The position numbers were made by a program, and so were the translations under genes. Below the pieces are notes generated by a model. That model worked only from the letters and a program-made list of their open reading frames with translations. It did not search any database and was not told the origin of the DNA. Shown piece after piece: positions 1 to 7,719 of a stretch of 64,000 nt of DNA. Position 1 is the first letter of the stretch; each line of letters starts with the position of its first letter. Source of the stretch: Clostridiales bacterium (GTDB lineage: Bacteria; Bacillota; Clostridia; Christensenellales; CAG-138); assembly GCA_019416935.1 (NCBI GenBank), contig DXWI01000012.1, positions 4,290 to 68,289 of the forward strand. Direction: 5' to 3'.

Positions 1-1
1 G

Positions 2-667
2 GATGGCCGCCAAGCGGTGTTCGTTTTTGAAGAGGCGCAGCCGCTCAGAGCACTGATGGGAACGGCCGGAGCTGCAATCAGTCAGAGCGGCGTAAGCGGA
101 GACAGCACCGGAGAAAGGCGGTTGCCGCAAGGGAAGGTGCTCTACGCCCTGAGCGATGGCATGGGCGCGGGAGAAGCGGCAAAGAATGAAAGCCAGTCTG
201 CAATTCGCCTGCTGTTCGACCTGTTCAGTACGGGGTTTTCGCGGGATGTGGCGATGGAGAGCGTGAACCGCCTGCTGCTCAAGCGGGAACAGGATATGTA
301 TGCAACGTTGGATGCGCTGTATCTCAATCTGCGCTCCGGTCATGCGGAGTTTATCAAATGCGGCGCTCCGCCAACCTTTGTATATCGATCCGACCGAATC
401 CATACGGTGTGTGCGGAAGCGCTGCCCGCCGGCATTGTGGATGAGGCGCAGCCCGCGATCCAACAGGCTCGCATTCGCAGGCACGACGCCATTATCATGT
501 TTTCCGACGGCGCGCTGGATGCGCTGGGCGAGCAAACATGCGACGCTATACAGGCGGCATTGCAGGATGAACCGGACAGCCAGACCGCTGCTGAAAGGCT
601 TTTGAACAGCGCCATCGAGGCTGGGGCGGCGGATGATATGACCGTCATGGTCGTACAGATTGCGTGA
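2..667 (+). CDS. spoIIE: Stage II sporulation protein E, C-terminal part (cut by window edge)
   Basis: C-terminal PP2C-type phosphatase domain of SpoIIE, the membrane phosphatase at the asymmetric septum that dephosphorylates SpoIIAA and so releases sigma-F in the forespore. The frame is open from base 2 with no convincing start, so the N-terminal membrane and oligomerisation regions lie outside the window. About 221 residues are visible. PP2C landmarks are VSGDS, then SDGMGAGEAA with a metal-binding Asp, then MFSDGALDA, and the closing DDMTVMVVQ motif with paired Asp. Its TGA (665-667) overlaps a possible GTG start of the next gene. That suggests translational coupling to spoIIGA, which is not the Bacillus arrangement. 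The identification rests on motif order and domain end and is firm. The full length cannot be judged. Confidence 0.93.
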   Translation, partial: DGRQAVFVFEEAQPLRALMGTAGAAISQSGVSGDSTGERRLPQGKVLYALSDGMGAGEAAKNESQSAIRLLFDLFSTGFSRDVAMESVNRLLLKREQDMYATLDALYLNLRSGHAEFIKCGAPPTFVYRSDRIHTVCAEALPAGIVDEAQPAIQQARIRRHDAIIMFSDGALDALGEQTCDAIQAALQDEPDSQTAAERLLNSAIEAGAADDMTVMVVQIA

Positions 668-672
668 GAAAC

Positions 673-1638
673 ATGGAACTTTCGCTCGAACTGTTCCTGC
701 TCGACAACACGCTTATGAACCTTTTGATGCTCCGACTTGCTTCCGCCATCAGCGGTTTGAAGCTGCGTCCGCTTTTCGGCGTTGCCGTCTCGCTGTTTGG
801 CGCCGTATATGCTCTGCTCTCACTGACGATCCTGCCGGTGCTGCATCTTTGGGTATGCAAGGCGCTGCTCTTCGTGACTGCGGCGATTCCGCTGATACAC
901 GGCAAACGGGATATTCTCCGCGCGCTGCTTGCACTTTTGGCAGCCGCATGTCTGACCGGCGGCATGATGCTCGGACTCTGTTTGATGCTTGGCGGCACTC
1001 TCTCAAACGGAGGATTGATTGGCACCGTACCCGTTCGAATTGCCTTGATGGGCATATCGGCGGGCTGCCTGCTGCCAAGGATGGTGCGGGCGGCGCTTTC
1101 CGCATACCGCAGCAGAAATCGGAGGATAGCCATACGGATTGTGCTGGCGGATCGAACGCTTGCGCTGACGGCGCTGGCGGACAGCGGAAATCTGCTAACT
1201 GAGCCATTGAGCGGCAAGCCGGTCGTTGTTGTCGATCAGCGGCTTATGCCCGAATATGCCGGCGGCCGTCCCGTTCCATATACCACGGTGAACGGAGAGG
1301 GAATGCTCTATGCCATTGAGCCAAAGAGCATTCGTGTGTTTCAGGACGGTTGGCACTCCATCGATGCAATGGTTGCCGCGTCTGCCGCGCCCGTAGAAGG
1401 CGTTCAAGCCATTATAGACAGCGCTCTGCTGCCGAAGGAAAGGGGAAAAACTCATGATAAAACAGCTTCGATCCTGGTGCAAGCAACAGTACCTGCGCCT
1501 CTTGATTCGGATAAAAAGGCCGGTGCTCTACATTCACTCCGGGGAAACGCTCCCGGCGCCGTTTCCTCCGGAGGAGGAGCAACAGTGGATCCTTCGCTTG
1601 AAAGCGGGGGATCAGGCCGCAAAGAATGCGCTCATTGA
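673..1638 (+). CDS. spoIIGA: Sigma-E-processing aspartic peptidase SpoIIGA
   Basis: Membrane protease that removes the pro-sequence of sigma-E in the mother cell after a signal from the forespore. The N-terminal half (about residues 1-150) is a run of hydrophobic segments. The C-terminal half carries the aspartic-protease motif ALADSGNLLTEPLSG with the catalytic Asp in DSGN, the family hallmark. The ATG at 673 aligns with the usual family start. A GTG at 664, overlapping the spoIIE stop as GTGA, is the alternative. At 321 residues it is slightly longer than usual (about 300) because the frame continues 185 bases into sigE. The last 60 or so residues are Gly/Ser-rich and unlike the family, so they are probably a by-product of the overlap. 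Position directly before sigE supports the call. Confidence 0.93.
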   Translation: MELSLELFLLDNTLMNLLMLRLASAISGLKLRPLFGVAVSLFGAVYALLSLTILPVLHLWVCKALLFVTAAIPLIHGKRDILRALLALLAAACLTGGMMLGLCLMLGGTLSNGGLIGTVPVRIALMGISAGCLLPRMVRAALSAYRSRNRRIAIRIVLADRTLALTALADSGNLLTEPLSGKPVVVVDQRLMPEYAGGRPVPYTTVNGEGMLYAIEPKSIRVFQDGWHSIDAMVAASAAPVEGVQAIIDSALLPKERGKTHDKTASILVQATVPAPLDSDKKAGALHSLRGNAPGAVSSGGGATVDPSLESGGSGRKECAH

Positions 1639-2167
1639 ACATAATATCCGGCTTGTTGTCTACATCGCCCGCAAATTCGAGAATACGGGCGTGGGCATAG
1701 AGGATTTGATCTCCATTGGAACCATTGGGTTAATTAAAGCCGTGAATACCTTTGATCCCGATAAAAAGATCAAGCTGGCTACATACGCATCGCGTTGCAT
1801 TGAAAATGAAATTTTGATGCACCTGCGCCGCGCCAACCGCTTGAAGCTGGAGGTATCGTTCGATGAACCGCTCAATGTAGACTGGGATGGCAACGAACTT
1901 CTCCTTTCGGATATTCTCGGTACGGACAGCGATATGATCAGCCGCGATCTGGAGGACGAGGTGGATCGCGAGCTGCTTCGCAAAGCGCTGCAGAGACTCT
2001 CTCCTCGGGAAAAAAAGATTGTTGAGATGCGATTTGGGCTCAACGATCAACCGGAATGTACGCAAAAGCAGGTAGCGGATCTGCTTGGAATTTCCCAGAG
2101 TTATATATCAAGGCTTGAAAAAAGAATTATTAAGCGACTGCATAAGGAGATCGTTCGGATGCAATAG
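1454..2167 (+). CDS. sigE: RNA polymerase sporulation sigma factor sigma-E
   Basis: Mother-cell sigma factor, made as an inactive membrane-bound precursor and cut by SpoIIGA. The first 25-30 residues form a basic, hydrophobic pro-sequence. Region 2 is nearly canonical (RLVVYIARKFENTGVGIEDL, then IGLIKAVNTFDP and KKIKLATYASRCIENEILM). Region 3/4 ends in the helix-turn-helix LLGISQSYISRLEKRIIKRL. The 237-residue length fits the family. The ribosome-binding site AAGGGG lies about eight bases before the ATG, inside the spoIIGA frame. Downstream there is no sigG, which follows sigE in Bacillus. Instead a convergent gene stops three bases away with no terminator hairpin between. Confidence 0.97.
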   Translation: MIKQLRSWCKQQYLRLLIRIKRPVLYIHSGETLPAPFPPEEEQQWILRLKAGDQAAKNALIEHNIRLVVYIARKFENTGVGIEDLISIGTIGLIKAVNTFDPDKKIKLATYASRCIENEILMHLRRANRLKLEVSFDEPLNVDWDGNELLLSDILGTDSDMISRDLEDEVDRELLRKALQRLSPREKKIVEMRFGLNDQPECTQKQVADLLGISQSYISRLEKRIIKRLHKEIVRMQ

Positions 2168-2170
2168 CGT

Positions 2171-2518
2171 CTACTTACTGCTGTTGTTCGTTGAATACAG
2201 GCGCAGATAGGTAGCCAACGTATAGAGAAACGCTTTTGTACTGGGCGGGTTTTGCTTGGAGTATCCTCTAATGAGGAAAAATTCCGGCAACACGCTGTTG
2301 GTTTCCCAAATATTGCGGATCATGTCGCGCACGCTCTTTTCTATTTTTGAAGCATTGATCCCTTGGGCCTGGCTGGATAGCTGATAGAAAGAAGAAACGT
2401 TTTGTACAATTGGGCGATCGATCATCAGTTCAAGGAGACGGATGGATTGCTCATACCCCGGCTTATCGGGATGCGCGCCAAGGTTCCAGAGCATCTGCTC
2501 AATTTCATATCTCTTCAT
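2171..2518 (-). CDS. Free-standing Spo0A C-terminal-domain-like protein
   Basis: A 115-residue protein that I relate to the DNA-binding domain of Spo0A, without the receiver domain. The pattern IEQMLWNLGAHPDKPGYEQS matches the start of the Spo0A effector domain (Ile, Gly, His/Pro, Lys/Pro-Gly-Tyr). The segment INASKIEKSVRDMIRNIW matches the recognition-helix region (TTASRVERAIRHAIEVAW in Spo0A), and the tail TKAFLYTLATYLRL matches the closing helices. No phosphorylation site is present, so if it binds DNA it must be controlled by amount or by a partner. It converges on sigE with a 3-base gap. Its promoter at 2555-2583 has a perfect 16-base palindrome just upstream. Function is unproven; a non-DNA-binding relative is possible. 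Confidence 0.7.
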   Translation of the reverse strand: MKRYEIEQMLWNLGAHPDKPGYEQSIRLLELMIDRPIVQNVSSFYQLSSQAQGINASKIEKSVRDMIRNIWETNSVLPEFFLIRGYSKQNPPSTKAFLYTLATYLRLYSTNNSSK

Positions 2519-2554
2519 ACCTCATAGTTTCCCTCGCTTTCATTTATGCAAGCT

Positions 2555-2583
2555 ATCGTAACACGTTTCTATGGACGATTCAA
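2555..2583 (-). promoter_or_regulatory. Sigma-A-type promoter for the Spo0A-C-like gene
   Basis: Reading the minus strand, TTGAAT (2578-2583) is followed after 17 bases by TACGAT (2555-2560). The gene starts at 2518, giving a leader of about 30 bases. A perfect palindrome sits immediately upstream of the -35. Confidence 0.55.
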
Positions 2584-2589
2584 GAAGCA

Positions 2590-2605
2590 TGTGCAGGCCT
2601 GCACA
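2590..2605. promoter_or_regulatory. Perfect 16-base palindrome, candidate operator
   Basis: TGTGCAGGCCTGCACA is its own reverse complement. It lies six bases upstream of the predicted -35 of the Spo0A-C-like gene, where an activator or repressor dimer would bind. It does not resemble the Spo0A box (TGTCGAA), so its binder is unknown. Confidence 0.5.
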
Positions 2606-2625
2606 ATATTCGCCTAAAAAACGAC

Positions 2626-2651
2626 AAAAGCAGAGGATTTCCTCTGCTTTT
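2626..2651 (-). terminator. Intrinsic terminator of the VanW-family gene
   Basis: An 11-base stem (AAAAGCAGAGG with CCTCTGCTTTT) and 4-base loop lies 17 bases past the stop codon. On the minus strand it is followed by GTCG and six T residues. Confidence 0.8.
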
Positions 2652-2667
2652 GCTGATCGTCTGCCGT

Positions 2668-4440
2668 TCATGGCACCTCGGGGCCCGGCTCTGGCGTAAT
2701 AATTATCGGCTCAGTGTGTACGGGCGGAGGAGTCGTTACTGTCGGCTCGGGCGTTACAATCGGTTCCGGCGTATTCGTTGGCGTTGACGGCACCACCGGT
2801 TCCGGCGTGATGACCGGAATACTCGGCGTCGGGGTCGGCGTGACGGTGAGTTCCGGACCGACAAGCTTCTTGCCTGCAAATGCATTATAGGTGGAGACAG
2901 CCAATTTCTCCGTTTTCACAAGCGACCCGTTCTTATAATAGTTTTTGTAGGATTGCCAGCGTTCGCCGTTTTTGCGCTCTACTACAATTTGCTCCGTTCC
3001 GGCAGGAAGCGTGGGATCGAGCTCCTCGACCATCTCTCCATTCGGATATATGGTGTCGGTTTTTTCGCTGGTCAGGCGAATTTCATCATAAGCATCCGTT
3101 GCAAACTGGCAACGATAAATCTTGAAATACAAGTCGTTGCCGGATGTCCATGCAAAGAGGATGACATTCGTTTCCGTATCATTGCGGAACTTGAAATCAA
3201 TGATATTACCAACAGAGTTGATCGTGGCATCGAGCCCCTTTCGAACATAGGAAACAGGCATGGAATGGTTTCGGCGTGAGACGATCTCCAGATCCGCTTT
3301 GACAACTGCGTTATAGAGCGTGGAGGAGAGCTGACACACGCCGCCGCCCGCTTGTTCTTCCGTCGTTCCGCTCACATAAGCATTGGCCATCTTCCAACCA
3401 TTCGCCGTCGTTCGCGTGCCCAAAACGCCGTTGGTAGAGAACGTCTCGCCCGGCTCAAGAACCGTGCCATTGATCAAATCGGCGCCTTTTCTAATATTGT
3501 ACTTGCGGTTGCTGCTGCTTCCCTTGAAGGATGTGGTCGCAGAAGTCGTAATCAATTCCAGATGATCCTTTGTCAAGGTAGCCGGCACGGATTTAACCGG
3601 AATCTGAATAGGATCGTCATGATTGCCGCTCATGATTGCGCTCGTAATGCTTGCGATCAGTGCGTCCTGATCGACAGCAACGCCGTCCTGTGCGTCCACC
3701 ATGGAAACGGTGTGCTGATCCTTATCGATTTGTCCAAAGGATGCGTTTCGCACAGGCTGGTCAATTTTGGCAGCCAGAGCGGCAACCTGCGTTGCAATAT
3801 TGGAAAAATCGTATTGTACCGCCAGCGTGTACGCTTTTCCGTTCGTTCGGATGGACTCCGCCTCTGCAAGCACTTCTTCGACGCTGCCGGAGCGCGCGAG
3901 CTGAAATGCCTGCGCAAGCACATCGGAAAGGTTGGAGGTGCTCACAATCGTGCTCAGATCAAATGCGTGGGTAGCATCGCCAAGAGTAAGCGACAGCGAG
4001 CCGGATGGGGTTCTGGAGGCGATCAGTTCATTCAGCATTTGTTCCGCTTCGGACATCGTTTTTCCGCCGATCGCAACGCCCTCGACGGTAACGCCCTCGA
4101 GAAAGTATTTTGAATTCACAATCCGATCGTATTCCTGCGATTGCTGCAGCGCGAGCTCGGTGCGAATTCGCTCTTCCTCTTCTGCGGCGGCCGCCTGCGC
4201 AGCGATCTCGGCGGCAATTTGATTCTGCGAAATGATATAGAATACCACCCCGCAAATCAATGTCAAAACGATGGCGAGTCCAACGATAATCATGGCGGTT
4301 CGTTTGCTTCCCACTTTTCTTTTCCATCCGGTTTCGAACAGGGGTTCCGTATTCAGCTCTGCGTCCGCAGACGCATCATCGAGCGCGGTTGATTCCAGAT
4401 CCAAATCCTGCTGTTCTTCAAAGAACAGATTCTTTCCCAT
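2668..4440 (-). CDS. VanW-family cell-wall protein with peptidoglycan-binding-like repeats and G5-like domain
   Basis: Predicted membrane-anchored, extracellular wall protein of 590 residues. In order: an acidic cytoplasmic leader (1-45), one membrane helix (about 48-72, AMIIVGLAIVLTLICGVVFY), an Ala/Glu-rich helix, a putative peptidoglycan-binding region (about 110-300), the VanW domain (about 310-440, including GETFS, AGGGVCQLSSTLYNA and RRNHSMPVSY), a G5-like beta domain (about 455-525), and a Pro/Thr-rich tail of TPEP-type repeats ending the protein. VanW proteins are common in clostridia and their role is not settled; transpeptidase-like or wall-anchoring functions are suggested. GGGGGT precedes the ATG. 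It is transcribed alone, with its own promoter and terminator. Confidence 0.88.
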   Translation of the reverse strand: MGKNLFFEEQQDLDLESTALDDASADAELNTEPLFETGWKRKVGSKRTAMIIVGLAIVLTLICGVVFYIISQNQIAAEIAAQAAAAEEEERIRTELALQQSQEYDRIVNSKYFLEGVTVEGVAIGGKTMSEAEQMLNELIASRTPSGSLSLTLGDATHAFDLSTIVSTSNLSDVLAQAFQLARSGSVEEVLAEAESIRTNGKAYTLAVQYDFSNIATQVAALAAKIDQPVRNASFGQIDKDQHTVSMVDAQDGVAVDQDALIASITSAIMSGNHDDPIQIPVKSVPATLTKDHLELITTSATTSFKGSSSNRKYNIRKGADLINGTVLEPGETFSTNGVLGTRTTANGWKMANAYVSGTTEEQAGGGVCQLSSTLYNAVVKADLEIVSRRNHSMPVSYVRKGLDATINSVGNIIDFKFRNDTETNVILFAWTSGNDLYFKIYRCQFATDAYDEIRLTSEKTDTIYPNGEMVEELDPTLPAGTEQIVVERKNGERWQSYKNYYKNGSLVKTEKLAVSTYNAFAGKKLVGPELTVTPTPTPSIPVITPEPVVPSTPTNTPEPIVTPEPTVTTPPPVHTEPIIITPEPGPEVP

Positions 4441-4472
4441 GGTGTTACCCCCTCATTCTCTCTCGTCAAGTC

Positions 4473-4502
4473 TTTATATTATGCACCATTTTGAATAGCC
4501 AA
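4473..4502 (-). promoter_or_regulatory. Promoter for the VanW-family gene
   Basis: On the minus strand TTGGCT (4497-4502) and TATAAA (4473-4478) are separated by 18 bases, about 33 bases before the start codon. Divergent from recX. Confidence 0.5.
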
Positions 4503-4632
4503 TCCTATCCAATCCGGCATTTGTTACAATTTGTTCATCACTGCCATCCGGCAGCCGATACGTTCGACCGATCTCGATGATTTTTATAGTCGGCCACTAT
4601 ATACAAGACCATATTTGTGGTATGATGGTTGC

Positions 4633-5136
4633 ATGAAAATAAGAGAAAAGAAAAAAACGCTCCCTACAAACAAATCGCCGATGGATGCGGCCCTGCATTT
4701 CCTCGGTTATCGGGCGCGCACCGTGCGGGAAACAGAGCGTCATCTGGATGAGAAGCAGTATGGCGAGTACGAGGTAGCGCAGACGATCGACCGTCTTTTG
4801 GAGCTTGGCCTGTTGGACGACGAGAAGTTTGCTGCCGATTTCATCGAGACGCGCCTACGCACAAAGCCGGTCAGCCGCAGACATCTCGGGGAACAGCTCT
4901 ATGCGCATGAGCTCTCTGCCGATGTGATTGCCGCGGCATTGGAGCGGGTGTCGGATGAGGAGGAACAGGACAATGCGAACCGCATTGCTGAAAAATACTG
5001 GCAGCAGTTTTCTTCCTTGGAGCAAAGGGAACGCCAATCTCGCGTTATGCAGCGGCTTCTTGCGCGCGGCTATGATTATGAAACGGCGCGCAGGGCGCTG
5101 GCGGCACAGCCGCAGGAAGAAGGGCGCACGGAATGA
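4633..5136 (+). CDS. recX: Regulatory protein RecX
   Basis: RecX binds and restrains RecA filaments in recombination and SOS repair. The 167-residue product shows the RecX three-helix repeats: ALHFLGYRARTVRETERHL, then TIDRLLELGLLDDEKFAADF, then SRRHLGEQLYAHELSADVI. The ATG at 4633 is chosen because the family starts just before the first repeat. The frame is open further upstream to 4531 but that part looks non-coding. No Shine-Dalgarno sequence precedes the ATG, and a TATGAT hexamer ends seven bases before it, so the message may be leaderless. It overlaps nnr by four bases (ATGA). recA is not in the window. Confidence 0.9.
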   Translation: MKIREKKKTLPTNKSPMDAALHFLGYRARTVRETERHLDEKQYGEYEVAQTIDRLLELGLLDDEKFAADFIETRLRTKPVSRRHLGEQLYAHELSADVIAAALERVSDEEEQDNANRIAEKYWQQFSSLEQRERQSRVMQRLLARGYDYETARRALAAQPQEEGRTE

Positions 5137-6626
5137 AAGACGTTCTTACCCCATCGCAGTCACGGAATGCGGATCAGGCACTGATTCAGCAATATGGAAT
5201 CTCCGGCGAGGTTTTGATGGAGCGCGCGGCGCAGGGCGTGGTGCAGGCGATCAACACCCGTTTTCAGGATAGCGCTCGCATTTTGATTCTGTGCGGCCCG
5301 GGGAATAACGGGGGAGACGGCTTTGCGGTACTGCGTCAACTCCACGAGGCCGGCCGTCGGGCCGACTGCTGGTTTTCCGCGAACGCTGAGAAACTCAGCT
5401 CAGATGCGCTGACCCATTATCACTGTGCGTTGCAAGCCGGATGCCGTTTTCTTCCCACACTGCCCAATCCGGCAGAGTATGCTTGTGTTGTTGACGCGTT
5501 GTTTGGCACAGGGCTCTCGCGCCCGCTGTCGCCCGCCTACTGTGAAGTCATTTCAAAGGTCAACGCCTCCGTGGCCTACCGAATTTCGGTCGATATCCCA
5601 TCCGGCATTGACGGCCTTACCGGCCGCTGCTGCGGCACTGCCATACGCGCCGATGAAACCGTGACCTTTCAATATGTCAAGCGCGGCTTACTGTTATGCC
5701 CCGGCAGGGAATATGCGGGCAAAATTCAAATCCATCCGATTGCGGAACAGTATCCGGTGAGCAGCGATACAAGTTGGCTGGAAACATCGGATATCCGTGA
5801 CATTCTGCCGCCGCGTCCATTGGATAGTCACAAGGGCAAAAATGGCCGCGCACTGCTGTGTGTCGGCAGCGAGCACTATACCGGCGCGGCGCTGCTGAGC
5901 GCCCAAGCTGCGCTGCGCGGTGGCTGCGGGCTTTTGAGCGTCGCGGTCCCCGCCGCCATAAAACCAGCCTTTTCGGTTGTACCCGAAGCAATGTGCGTTC
6001 CCTGCGGGAATACCGGAAGCTGGGATGAAGCCGCGCAATCGGATGCCTGCGAACGAATCGATGCCAGTCAGGCTGTCGGCATTGGCTGCGGCATGGGCGA
6101 GATGTCCATGAATCGCCTGCTCCGGGCGGTGATTGCTTCGCATCGTCCCGCCGTTGTGGATGCCGATGCGCTCAATCAGTTGGCGGCGCATCCGGAACTT
6201 CTGACGCAACTGCATTCAAACATGGTTTTGACGCCGCACCCGGCTGAAATGGCGCGGCTTCTGCGATGCAGCGTTGGGGATGTGCTTGAGAATCCCATCG
6301 AAACGGCTCGCGAATCAGCCGATAAGATGGGGTGCATCGTGCTGCTCAAGGGGGCTACTACATGCATCAGCAACGGCAGCAAAACTGTGCTCAACACGAC
6401 CGGCAATCCCGGGCTGGCAAAGGGAGGCAGCGGAGATGTGTTGACTGGGCTGCTTCTGGCGCTTCTGGCGCAGAAAATTCCGCCCTTCCAAGCAGCATGC
6501 GCCGCGGCATTTCTGCTGGGCGCATCGGCTGATCTGGCTTATCAAATTTTGGGGAATCGCATGCTGGTTGCCGGAGATGTTATCGATGCAATCAGTCAAG
6601 AAATACGCGCGGAACGCGTTCGCTGA
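5133..6626 (+). CDS. nnr: Bifunctional NAD(P)HX epimerase / ADP-dependent NAD(P)HX dehydratase
   Basis: Repairs hydrated NADH and NADPH. The N-terminal YjeF domain (about 1-210) epimerises R- and S-NAD(P)HX; it shows GPGNNGGDGFAVLRQL and DIPSGIDG. The C-terminal ribokinase-like domain (about 225-490) dehydrates S-NAD(P)HX with ADP; it shows SHKGKNGRALLC, VLTPHPAEMARLL and the anion-hole signature AKGGSGDVLTG. At 497 residues both domains are complete. The start overlaps the recX stop as ATGA. The last 35 bases run antisense over the end of alr, and no terminator separates the two. Confidence 0.95.
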   Translation: MKDVLTPSQSRNADQALIQQYGISGEVLMERAAQGVVQAINTRFQDSARILILCGPGNNGGDGFAVLRQLHEAGRRADCWFSANAEKLSSDALTHYHCALQAGCRFLPTLPNPAEYACVVDALFGTGLSRPLSPAYCEVISKVNASVAYRISVDIPSGIDGLTGRCCGTAIRADETVTFQYVKRGLLLCPGREYAGKIQIHPIAEQYPVSSDTSWLETSDIRDILPPRPLDSHKGKNGRALLCVGSEHYTGAALLSAQAALRGGCGLLSVAVPAAIKPAFSVVPEAMCVPCGNTGSWDEAAQSDACERIDASQAVGIGCGMGEMSMNRLLRAVIASHRPAVVDADALNQLAAHPELLTQLHSNMVLTPHPAEMARLLRCSVGDVLENPIETARESADKMGCIVLLKGATTCISNGSKTVLNTTGNPGLAKGGSGDVLTGLLLALLAQKIPPFQAACAAAFLLGASADLAYQILGNRMLVAGDVIDAISQEIRAERVR

Positions 6627-7707
6627 TCGAGAGCAAAATCTCATAGCTGATGGTATCGGCCCAGCGCGCCATTTCATCGGCAGTGATGGTTTCGTTCCCC
6701 TGACTTCCAAGCAATATCACTTCATCCCCGATCGCCGCATCGGGGATATCCGTTACATCGCACATGATCTGATCCATGCAAACGGTACCGATTTGCGGCG
6801 CGCGTTTCCCGTGAATCAATACGCTTGCCCGGTTGGACAGGCAGCGCTTATATCCGTCGCCATATCCCACAGGAAGCGTTGCTACGAGCGTCCGCCCGGA
6901 CGCGGTAAAAGTTCTTCCATAACTGACGGTTTCGCCCTCAGCGATCTCTTTGATATTGACGATGTTTGTTTTCCAGCTCAATACGGGACGCAGATCGATG
7001 TTCTCATCGGTATGTCCGGCCGGATGGTAGCCATACATGGCGATGCCGCCGCGCACCATATCATATTGATATTCCGGCAATTCCAGCGCACCGCCGCTGT
7101 TGGCGGCGTGCAGAATGGGATGGTATCCGTAGCGAGCGGCAATCGAAACAAACTCGTCAAACATGGCTGCCTGTCGCCTGGTAAAGCTCTTGTCCTTCAG
7201 TTCCGACACGGCAAAATGCGTGAACATCCCTTCAAAAATCAGATTCGGGCATTTGGAAAGGTATTGCAGCGCTTCTTCAAAGGCGTCCGTGCACACAAAG
7301 CCGATGCGGTTCATGCCGGTATCCACCTTGAAATGAAACCGACAGGTTTTTCCTGCACCGGCAGCCGCTGCTTGCAGTTTCTTTAACGTGTGAATGGAGA
7401 ATACTGTCGGCGTCAGATTGTACGCAAGAATACAATCGATGTGCGTATCCATGGAAGCCCCGAGTATTAGAATCGGCTCAGAAACGCCGGCCGCCCGCAG
7501 CCGGACGCCCTCCTCTGCAATGGCAACGCCGAGATAGTCGGCGCCTTGCCGGCAAGCGTATTGCGCGACTTCTTCCAAACCGTGTCCGTAAGCGTTTGCT
7601 TTCACAACCGCCAAAAATTTTGTTTCGGGTTTCAATCCGGCACGGATCACCGAAATATTGTGTGCGATATTCGGCAGAGCGATCTCTGTCCTTGTAGCGC
7701 GTATCAT
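6592..7707 (-). CDS. alr: Alanine racemase
   Basis: PLP enzyme interconverting L- and D-alanine for peptidoglycan. The PLP lysine is in AVVKANAYGHG near residue 35. The second-site tyrosine is in TLPVGYGDGYKR, and the C-terminal domain shows GTVCMDQIMCDVT. The length of 371 residues is normal. ATG at 7707 is preferred over GTG at 7716, because the site AGAGGTGG lies eight bases before the ATG and covers the GTG. It follows the amidohydrolase gene by 12 bases, so the two are probably co-transcribed. The 3' end overlaps nnr by 35 bases on the other strand. Confidence 0.96.
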   Translation of the reverse strand: MIRATRTEIALPNIAHNISVIRAGLKPETKFLAVVKANAYGHGLEEVAQYACRQGADYLGVAIAEEGVRLRAAGVSEPILILGASMDTHIDCILAYNLTPTVFSIHTLKKLQAAAAGAGKTCRFHFKVDTGMNRIGFVCTDAFEEALQYLSKCPNLIFEGMFTHFAVSELKDKSFTRRQAAMFDEFVSIAARYGYHPILHAANSGGALELPEYQYDMVRGGIAMYGYHPAGHTDENIDLRPVLSWKTNIVNIKEIAEGETVSYGRTFTASGRTLVATLPVGYGDGYKRCLSNRASVLIHGKRAPQIGTVCMDQIMCDVTDIPDAAIGDEVILLGSQGNETITADEMARWADTISYEILLSISERVPRVFLD

Positions 7708-7719
7708 CAGGTCCACCTC

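Noticed and set aside
2026..2170. sigG downstream of sigE
   Set aside because: The next gene is on the opposite strand and encodes a Spo0A-C-like protein, not a sigma factor.
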